Of a stretch of 64,000 bases of DNA, positions 55,903 to 64,000 are shown piece after piece. Location: assembly GCA_030544215.1 (NCBI GenBank), contig JARZZO010000016.1, positions 32,324,001 through 32,388,000 of the forward strand. The letters are read 5' to 3'. The translations under genes were made by a program, and so were the position numbers. Under the pieces are notes generated by a model. It saw only the letters and a list, made by a program, of their open reading frames with translations, did no database searches and was not told the DNA's origin. The stretch's first letter is position 1, and the number at the start of each line of letters is the position of its first letter. The stretch is from Zantedeschia hybrid cultivar. Lineage: Eukaryota; Streptophyta; Magnoliopsida; Alismatales; Araceae.

Positions 55903-58030
55903 CCATTTGAGATAAGAATTATCCTTAGATCTATAATGATGATGGGTTACGTGGATTATTCTGAATATCTTACGTTTACAACTTAAATTTTAAACGAGGG
56001 TTTTTGAGTTGATTTATAAAAAATCGTGCTATCAATAGTATTTCGATTTGAAGTATCATAATACTAAATAGAAACATATATATATATGATAGCATAGTCC
56101 ACAAATATCACATATATGCAAAAAAATAAATAGGGATGATCATGGACTGCTTAAGCTACTATGGAATCATCGGAGCCAAACGATGATCCATAATAGAATC
56201 CTAATGTGAAAACAGCAACACTGGTTCCATTTGATGCGAGTCCTTCCTCCAGAGGTGTCTTCAGAAGATCCTGTCCTCTAAACTTAATCTGTAACATTTA
56301 AATATGAAATTTAGGACTCGCAGGTCCATGAATGTACATTTAAATAATAAGAAACCTTGATCTTATCAAGGGGAGTACAATCTTATAAGAAGATAGAGAG
56401 TACATTTGGATTAAGAGAGAGGAGGACACGCATGTCCTATTTTAAAATACCAAATGAAATATGCATCGCATTCATTCACATCAATCATCACATGATAAAA
56501 CTAAGTCCATGATCATCCCACCAGAAAACACATCACATGCATCATAATTATCACATAATTACTGTTGGTATTAACTTTTATAAATATAAAATTATAATAC
56601 CAATAACTTTTCGAAATAACATTTATTTCAATAATATCAATAATATTCAAAATATTATTGACAAATAAGATAACTAAACCATTCAGTTAATCTAAATACT
56701 CATTCAAACATTTTGAACAGATAAATAAAATCATGTTATACATAAAATAAGTTTAAAACAATTTTAAACTTAATTGATTTAATAGGGAAGTTAATAATCT
56801 AAAACAATTTTAAATAATTAACCAAAACCCTATAATCATTAAAACCCTTTGAATGAATTAACAGTTATTAAACAGTTTAATAATCTGTTAATAATAATAA
56901 GAATAATTAATAACAGTTATTAATTATCCTTATAAAATTTCTATTTTAAAACAATTTTAAAATGGGCTAAAAAGGGTTTAAAATGGGGCTAAAAAGGGTT
57001 AAAGGGTGGGGTTAAAAGGGGTTCAGATAGGAAGCTGGGTCAGCCGGGTCCGGACCCGGTCCGGATCTGGCGCGGGTCGGGCGGGCCGGCCCGCTGGCCC
57101 ACGCGCCGCTTCACCCCCGCCGCCCATTAGGGTTTGGGGTGAGGCGGCGCGCCTGGTTCCCCCCCCCCCCGCCCCCCGACCGGCGGGGGCAGGTCGCCGC
57201 CGGCCCAGGCGACCGCCGGCGAGGCTCCGGCCGGCCTTAACAGCGCCGGTGGACGTCGCCGGCGGCGCCCTAGACGTCCCCGGTCGTCTCCTGTTAGCAT
57301 GCATGCGATCTCATCGCATGCCCTGGTTTTCGTGGGAAAGGCAGTGCGGGGAGGGCAACGGCCGGCCAAAGCGGAGGCGAGGCGGCGTCGGACGGCGCCA
57401 TTGATGTCAGCGGTGGTCGCTGGAGGCATTCCAGATGTCATCGAGCGTTCTCTTCAACCCTGGTTGTGAAAGTAGGTGGGGAAGAAAAATATTGGTGAAG
57501 CTACGAACAGCCATGCCCAGCGTTGGCTGGGCCAGAACATCGCCGGACGGCGCCGTTGATGTGGCTGGTGGTCGCCAGCGACCTTCCTGACGTCTTCGGA
57601 CGTCCGATAAGCCCTTTGTGCGTAGGGAAGCTCTTGACATGGCCGGTACTGTACATTACAGTATACATGCATCGGAAGATAACAGAGTGGCTGTGCCGGC
57701 AATCAAAAAATTCCGGTTATCATCAGAGATCTCTCTGGTCATACCAGAGGGCCACACGTATCCAGGGACAATCCCTTTCACATGACGATTAAGCTAGCAG
57801 CTTCCCAAACGACATGAAGAAAATAATTCTTTATGTTGTGAAAACCTACCCCAAAAAGACCCTATTTAAATCCCGGATCATATCCCAATAATTTTAGACA
57901 TTCTAAAAACGTAGGAACGATTCCTAGATTTTAAGTAAATTTTAGCCCAAGAACATGTACAATACAGGTTCTTCACGCATAACGAGAAATCATCACGCAA
58001 AACGATGCCGTTTTACGATCGAACCAGCAA
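55903..58030 (-). other. Copia E untranslated leader
   Basis: AT-rich 56540-56960, GC-rich 57010-57440. The GC-rich part has open frames on both strands without recognisable domains. No gene called. Confidence 0.6.
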
Positions 58031-58046
58031 CCTCGCTGTGATACCA
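58031..58046 (-). other. Primer binding site of copia E
   Basis: TGGTATCACAGCGAGG on the minus strand, one base after the LTR end (initiator-Met-tRNA type). Confidence 0.8.
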
Positions 58047-58047
58047 C

Positions 58048-59632
58048 TGTTAGGAATCGCCTAGATCGCAGTAGAAAATTAAATCGATTCCTATGTATCG
58101 GTTGCTGGGAACGTAAAACAGACAATAAAAATTAAACGCGGGAAGAACGGTTCTTCACCATTGCGGGGTTTCGAATCTCCCGTGGATCATTCCGACTCGG
58201 TAATCGCGCACGCGCACGATCTCTAGAGGTATCCACACGAGCTCCCGCTGCAGATGCGTTTTCCTCCTCGACTTGAGTGCTCCGACCCGATCTCAAATCC
58301 ACCATGCACGGAAAGAGAAAGATCTACTCCAAGAGAGAGAAGGAGAGAGAGAGAGGAGATAGAGCATCTTGGAGTGTGTAATTCGTCCAACCTCTTTTAC
58401 CCCTCCCCTTGGCCTCCTTATATAAGAAATAAGGATAAGCACAAGGATTAATCATCATGATTATCCAACAGTTTGGCCTTGGATAAATCTCCATTAAATA
58501 TTCATGTTTATCCTGCGGCTTTTCATAAAAACCCAGATAAGCATGAAATTTAACGTCTCTCACCGTCTGACGAGAACTCTTATGTGTGTGACCCTCTAGG
58601 CCCATATATCAGTCCGGTTTTAGGCCCATTAAACTTAGAACTAATTCTAAAGTTTAATATTTATTAATTAATATTTAAACATCATATGTTAAATGATTAA
58701 TTTAATAAATAAGTGATTTATCATCTGATGATTAATCCACTTGGCCTTCTGATCATGAACGGTACCAAACACTACCTCATGATCCCAAAAGATATAAGGG
58801 ATACTGTTCCCTTTATTTGAACCTTTCCGTCTGCAGATACCGCACAGATAAAATCATTCACTCATCCAATGTCCCAATAACGCAAGGGTATGGTTTTATA
58901 GTCAAACCCTCTATCGCATTATTTAGATGGATTCTAGTACTCAGTTAATTTCTAAAAAGACATCTCTTTCATTTGACCCTGGCCAGGGATTTCTATGTAC
59001 ACATCCATAGGACATTCTCTCTCCAGTCTTATACCAAGAGTGAGTGATCCCTTGTTGTTCACTCAATTACCTTCGCAAGCTTTCCACTGTATCTGAGAGA
59101 CTGACTATTGTGGGCTTAATGGTTAAAGTCCACAAGTCAGATAATCAAGACACAATGGTCTACAAACAAGGTATCATTGGTGACTCAGGTCAAAGGACCA
59201 ACTGTGCTACTACAACGATTGAATTCCCTGGTTGACTAATAGGTATAATTACCATCCAGGAATTCTTATTTGGGTCTGTTCAGTGAACTCATTCTCTAAT
59301 GAGCACCCACAAGTTTGTCTTAGTGTCATCACACGAGTGAATATGAGATCATTCACCCTCATCATATGAGCAGGCATAACTTGTGTCGATCTTATCGGAT
59401 ATTTAATGTCCATCTCAAATATCCTATGATCGAGAACTGTTTAAGACAAGTGACTAAGGATATCGATCTCACTATCATGATCTCATCATGATTCAATATC
59501 CCATACACTTATCTACGGACCTTCATTACGATAGTTAATTTGCAAGAACTGTAAATGAAGAAATAATTGCCTTTATTAATAATCTGCACTAGAATGTACA
59601 ATGATTGGCTTTGAGGCCATCCAATTCTATCA
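58048..59632 (-). repeat. 5' LTR of copia E
   Basis: 1585 bp, minus strand, from TGATAGAATTGG at 59632 to CCTAACA at 58048. A TATATAAG box lies at 58418-58427. GA-rich stretch at 58330-58360. Confidence 0.85.
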
Positions 59633-60963
59633 AGAAGGACATCGGATATCCGGTTAGACTAGTACATATTACTCCTGCTCATATGATGTGGGTGACTGAT
59701 CTCATAAGTCACTTGTGTGGAGACACTAAGGCGAATCTGTAGGTGCTCATTGGAGAATGAGTTCACTGAACTGATCTGACTGAATCGCTGGATGGTATTG
59801 TACCTCACTGTCAACCAGCTTGATTCTATTGTCGCAGTTGCGTGGATAGTCCTCGGACCTGAGACACCAAGGACACCTTGTCGGTGAACTTCTGTGCTTT
59901 GACCTTGGTCTACGAATCTCTAGGCACGGGATTCTAAAACGCCAAGGATTGGGTACATCAGAATACCGTCGAAGGGAATTGTGTGTCAATAAGGAATCAT
60001 TCGCTCTCAGTACTTAGAGAGAGAATGCTCTAGGAAGGATGCGCGGAAGTCCCTGGCCAGGGCGGACGATAATATCGGGAAAGGAGTTTTCCGATATTTA
60101 TCAGCGGCATCCAATCCAAGTGAGTCGACCAGTTAGGGTTTGACAGCTCGCCATACCCTGAGTTGACTCGAGAGCATTGTACAAATGAAGGATTATATCC
60201 ACGCGGTAACTGTCGGCAGAAAGGTTCCAAGAGTGGGTTACTTAACCCCAATACCTTCCGGGTTCACGCGATGTTGCTTGGCACCCAACGTGATCGGAGG
60301 CCCGGTCGAATTCGATGTGCGACATCAATTCGATTTATTAATTAATTAATAAAGGGTTATTAATTGATTAATAAAGTCAGTGAGGAGTCACTGGGCTTGT
60401 TGGGCCATTAATTGGACTTGTACTTGGGCCTAGAGGGTCACACGCAAATGATTCTCAAGGCGATGGATAAATAAATGGGTTTTATACAAACCGGGGGTTT
60501 TTATGAAAAGCCGCGCGGTTAGTATAAAACATAGCGAACTGGCTGAGCAGGCCAAGCTGTTGCTAACCCTAGCCGCCCTCCTCTGTTTCTCTCTCTCTCT
60601 GGCGTCCAGACAGATCTAGATCTGCTCCGTCGCTTCTCCGAACCCCGTTTGACGGGAAATCGTCCACGCACTGCGGCGATCGTTGCGGCGACCGGCGGAG
60701 GTTTCGTGGGCTGCGAAGAACGAGGAACGTGAGGATATCCGTCGCGAGGAGGATTGCGTGGACTTCGCTAGAGGCCGGGCACTTGCGCGGCTTGCGGTGT
60801 CGCACCGACGGAACCGAACGGTTGCGGATTCGAATCCGCACATGGTGAGAATCGATTATCTGATAATCGTAGTTTTAGTTTTTTCGAAATGAGAAAATGG
60901 ATCGCTGTTTTATTTTACTTTCCGCTGCGTGAGCGATCCGGAGAAACCCGAGAAAACCCAACA
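59633..60963 (+). repeat. 3' LTR of copia D, first 220 bases missing
   Basis: Matches copia D's 5' LTR from about 46252 to its end, finishing ACCCAACA directly before the target duplication ATGTC. TATA box at 60524-60530. Confidence 0.9.
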
Positions 60964-61126
60964 ATGTCTTCCCTGGGAAGAGCTGGATCTGGTGCCGCTG
61001 GAGGGTTGGCCCTTGCGGCAGGTTGGTGGACACCCCTTTGGTGTGTCCAAGTGATTGGGCAGGAGTCACCCTCGTCTCCGGTTCCTCTTGTCTGGATCAT
61101 CTTCTCGTCAGCGGTTGATGAGCCAT
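60964..61126 (-). pseudogene. Base Tat element gag, N-terminus
   Basis: Likely start ATG at 61126 (MAHQPLT) with a one-base shift, then EKMIQTRGTGDEGDSCPITW and NPPAAPDPALPRED, which joins in frame to MIEDLSQLV at 46028 when copia D and one ATGTC are removed. Confidence 0.72.
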
Positions 61127-61140
61127 GGTTGTGTCCTTTC

Positions 61141-61157
61141 CCATAGACAGCGCTAAG
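61141..61157 (-). other. Primer binding site region of the base Tat element
   Basis: On the minus strand CTTAGCGCTGTCTATGGG follows the LTR end. Tat elements often carry TTGGCGCCGTCTGTGGG here, so this is a diverged version. Confidence 0.6.
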
Positions 61158-61714
61158 TGATGCAGCCAACGTAGTCGCGGATGGTATTTGGATGCGAGAT
61201 TCAAGAACCAACAGGGGATATAAAGCCGAGAGGAGGGTCCGAAGTCGGGAAGGATCTAGAGGCGGGAGAGAAGCTGCCTGCGGGAAGAAGAAACTCTGTC
61301 GGCGACGGTCCCGAGTCTCGGCCTTGGGAAGCCCTCTCCGACGGTCAAGTTAGTATCTAATTAAGGGAATGTAATGATGTATTGAGAGGGGAGTGAAGGC
61401 TTAATTCCTTACCTTTTCTGCTGCAAGCAGTACTCCATTTATAGTAAGTGGATGAGAGTACCTTTCTTATGGCAAGCGATGTAGGAATATTCATAGGGAT
61501 AAAAATATAAGTCACAAGAAAATTTCTAGGGACTCCTTCATGCCTGATGGGCCGAAAGCCCACATCTCGGCCGTACCTGGGCTGGTCTGAAGATGGTTGG
61601 GCTTCTGTTGCCTTCGGCCAATGGGCTATTGGGCCTCGTACTTACATGGCGCCTCTCGACCCACTTTCCGACGAGCTCTATCTCTTAGCTGGGCCCACTC
61701 GGATTACCCCATCC
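61158..61714 (-). repeat. 5' LTR of the base Tat element
   Basis: Minus strand, from 61714 (first bases of TGTGATGGGG altered) to GGCTGCATCA at 61158. Aligns with 4074-4633. GCATC at 61715-61719 is the presumed target duplication. Confidence 0.8.
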
Positions 61715-61719
61715 GCATC

Positions 61720-62014
61720 AAATGTAGTTGACGCATTTCAAAAGAGATACACAGTTTTACAAAAAGAGCATAGACGAGAGAAATAAAAGATAAAAGGGGG
61801 ATCTAACATGGAGCAATTCATTCCAAAATATCTAACATGCATCCATGCATCAAGTACTTATAGTAAATAGTAAAATAAGCTTGAAATTAAGGTTTTTATA
61901 CATAAAATCACTATACTTTTGAGGTTAATCATCACTTGCCTCTCTCCCGAGTCCTAAATAATACGCATGCGAAGAAGTCCGCCTCCAGTGCGGCAGCACG
62001 CTCTCCATGCACCA
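61720..62014. other. Flanking DNA right of the base element
   Basis: AT-rich, no gene seen. With 1-4068 this would form the pre-insertion site. Confidence 0.5.
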
Positions 62015-63006
62015 TGTGGTTGTATATTAGGATCTTCGGGCCGGACCAGGAATGCTGCGAAAAATAAAATAATCAGATCCCGTGCCGTTGCGAATATCAT
62101 GAGCATATCAGAAGTGAATCAAATTTTCACCTTGCGCGAATTCGAATCCACGTGCGTGTGGTTCCGTCGGTGCGATGCCGCAAGCCGCGCAGGTGTTCAG
62201 CCTCTAACGGTATCTACACGGTCTTCCTCTCGATGGATCGTCCTCGCTTCCTTACTCGGTGCAGCGTTTGCAGATCCCGACTAGCTGAGCGTTATTCTCC
62301 GCGACATGTGGATACAAAGTTCCCGTCTAATGGGAAGCGGTGCCGGAGGGAGACAGAGCAGAGTCACCAGGGGGCGTCCTCTAGGGGGGCAGACAAAGAG
62401 GAGAGAGAAAAGGGGGCGGCTACAACTAGGTCAGAGTGCCTGGCTGCGGACCTAGCAGCAGTACTTTTATATTAAGTGGCTTTACGGTTTTTTAGAAAAA
62501 CCCGCACTTAATATAAAACTAGTTAAATAACCCGTCAACTGAAGACCTTTTGCAGGGGACCCTCTAGGTCCAAATACCAGTCCAGTTAATGGCCCATTAA
62601 GTTCAGTAACTCTTTACTGACTCACTTAACTAATTAATATCCATATATTAATTAATTAGTCAAATTTTTAATATCCCACATTAAATTCGGATGGAGCTCT
62701 GATTACGTTGGGTGCCAAGCAACATTGCGTGAACCTGGAAGGTATTCGGGTTCTGCAACCCACTAATGGAACATTTCCATCATCTGTTACTGCGTAAATA
62801 TAATCATTCATCCGTACAATGTTCCCGAATTAGCTGTTAAATCCTAGCCAGTTGATTCACTTGAATTAGATGCCGCTAAACTATATCAGATAACTCCTTA
62901 TATGATATAGTATCCACCCTGGCCAGGGACTTAAGTGCATCATTCTCGGAACATTCTCTCTCTTTTTATCGAAAGTGGATGATCCCTTGTTGACCATACA
63001 ATTACC
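62015..63006 (-). repeat. Copia LTR F1, minus strand, partial
   Basis: Follows the copia LTR pattern: GC-rich leader (62150-62460), then gtgccaagcaacattgcgtgaacc and cctggccaggga, ending at 63006 where F2 begins. The left boundary (about 62015) is approximate; the first part of the LTR is missing or lies beyond F2. Confidence 0.72.
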
Positions 63007-64000
63007 TGATGGATATAAGTGTCCTCTAAGCCAATCATAAGGTACCTATTTCAATCTGGTTCACTGATCAATGACATTAAATTCATTATGTAGATTGGCA
63101 TATTTATAATTGCGCATAATGAAGTCCATGAATATGTGCAATAGTCATCAGATTATAATGAGATCATAATAATGAGACTGATGACTTATAAACACATATT
63201 CTCAATTGTTCCTAGTTGTAGAATGTTTGAGAAGGACATCAAACATCTGGTTAGACTAGTACAGGTTATTCCAGCTCATATGATGAGGGTGACTGATCTC
63301 GTTAGTTACTCGTGTGGAGACATGATGGTAAACCTGTAGGTGCTCATTGGAGAATTAGTTCACTGAACTGATCCGACATGAATCGCTGAATGGTAATTTA
63401 CCTGACTGTCAATCGGCTTGATTCATCGTCACAATGACGTGGTTGATCTTTGGACTTGAGACACCAAAGACACCTTGTCGGTGGACTTCTGGACTTTGAC
63501 CTTGACCTACGAATCCCTATCCACGGGATTTCTAATAGTCAAGGATCGGGTCCAGCGGAAGACCTTCGAAGGTGGTTGTGTGTTCAATAAAGGATCGATC
63601 GTTCTCAGGTAACTGGAGAGAGAATGCTCTAGAATAGATCCGCAGGAGTCTCTGGCCAGAGTAGAAACAATATCAGAAAATAGGTTTTCGGATATTGTAA
63701 AGCGGAGTCTGATTCAAGTGAGTTGACCATCTAGGGTTTGACAGTTGACCATACCCTAGGTTAACTCGAGAGCATTGTGCGAACGAAGGATTATAGCCAC
63801 GTGATAACTGTAGACGGACAGGTTCCATAAGTAGGTTGCTGAACCCCATTACCTTCCGAGATCATGCGGTGTTGCTTGGCACCCAACTTGATCGGAAGTC
63901 CGACCGAATTTACATGCGATGATAATTCGATTAAGTAATTAGTTAATATCTAGATATTAATTAATTACAATAAGTCAATAACTAGTTATTGGACTTAACG
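63007..64000 (+). repeat. Copia LTR F2, + strand, runs off the window
   Basis: Starts TGATGGATATAAGTGTCC, aligning base for base with copia E's LTR start (TGATAGAATTGGATGGCC), and follows the family for 994 bases. It may be a 5' LTR or a solo LTR; the window ends before it closes. Confidence 0.78.

Larger units (their letters stand above)
54964..59632 (-). mobile_element. Copia E: related Ty1/copia element, minus strand, 3' half missing
   Basis: 5' LTR 59632-58048, primer site 58046-58031, leader, and the first part of gag (55422-54964). It lies in copia D's 3' LTR on the right and abuts copia D's RT on the left, so its pol and 3' LTR were lost with part of copia D in one deletion. Its LTR starts TGATAGAATTGGATGG, a relative of the A/B/D LTRs. 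Confidence 0.82.
46032..60963 (+). mobile_element. Copia D: Ty1/copia element inserted in base gag
   Basis: 5' LTR 46032-47584, primer site 47586-47599, leader, S4 solo LTR, short gag (52947), protease, integrase and the start of RT (to 54963), then copia E, then the 3' LTR (59633-60963). ATGTC flanks the element at 46027-46031 and 60964-60968. LTR halves are about 96% identical over 190 compared bases. The remainder of RT, RNase H and the first 220 bases of the 3' LTR are missing at the border with copia E. Excising it restores the base gag frame. Confidence 0.9.
4074..61714 (-). mobile_element. Base-layer Tat-type Ty3/gypsy element, split by nested insertions
   Basis: On the minus strand the order is 5' LTR (61714-61158), primer site, gag (61126-60964 then 46031-44613), integrase (12674-12220), an antisense extra gene (9740-12214), polypurine tract (4643-4634) and 3' LTR (4633-4074). 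The two LTRs are the same family and orientation, about 90% identical by hand count over some 230 bases. GCATC directly precedes 4074 and directly follows 61714, as expected for a target duplication. All material between these parts belongs to younger elements. Protease, RT and RNase H are absent and were presumably lost in the deletions that joined 12.7 kb to 44.6 kb. The reconstruction as one element is inference from these matching halves. Confidence 0.75.

Noticed and set aside
57006..57440. GC-rich frames on both strands with Arg/Pro-rich proteins
   Set aside because: Leader of copia E between LTR and gag; overlapping frames on both strands, no motif.

Overview
The window is nuclear DNA of a flowering plant and is almost entirely nested LTR retrotransposons. 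The signs are long AT-rich spacers, GC-rich coding islands, CT/TA/GA microsatellites, plant Ty1/copia and Ty3/gypsy (Tat/Ogre) coding domains, methionine-tRNA-type primer binding sites and plant splice sites. A GC-rich SAUR-type auxin-response gene near the left end loosely suggests a monocot, but this is not firm. There are no rRNA or tRNA genes, no CRISPR array and no bacterial operons.

Layout. Bases 1-4068 and 61720-62014 look like ordinary flanking DNA; the left part carries one frameshifted SAUR gene (1258-1559). Bases 4074-61714 read as one old Tat-type gypsy element on the minus strand, split apart by later insertions. Its 5' LTR, primer site and gag are at the right end (61714 to 44613, itself interrupted). 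Its integrase end, an antisense extra gene, polypurine tract and 3' LTR are at the left end (12674 to 4074). GCATC lies next to both outer LTR ends. Protease, RT and RNase H of this base element are gone.

Inside it sit: copia A (4936-9083, + strand, 5-bp duplication GATAA); a giant Ogre-like gypsy element (12704-34622, + strand) with gag, protease, G-patch, RT, two RNase H domains, an integrase zinc-finger remnant and two antisense accessory genes (plant mobile domain and DUF7745-like); copia B (34623-44612, minus); copia D (46032-60963, + strand, duplication ATGTC), which holds copia E (54964-59632, minus). Four solo LTRs of a single family (S1-S4; TGTAAGG...GTTACA) are scattered through these, each with a perfect 5-bp duplication (CCAAG, ACTCG, TAAAA, GTCGA). 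Two further copia LTRs lie head to head at the right edge.

What stands out is a recurring foldback module of about 65-72 bp, built from GGCGTC/GACGCC half-sites flanked by TAAA/TTTA. It occurs in the S-family LTRs, in the Ogre LTR and leader, and in an intron and the flanks of the antisense mobile-domain genes. In S4 it forms a 112-bp tandem array in which each unit can fold into a hairpin with arms of about 30 bp. Copies B and D also share the same gag deletion and the same Asp-to-Glu change at the first integrase catalytic position, which suggests a non-autonomous copia subfamily.
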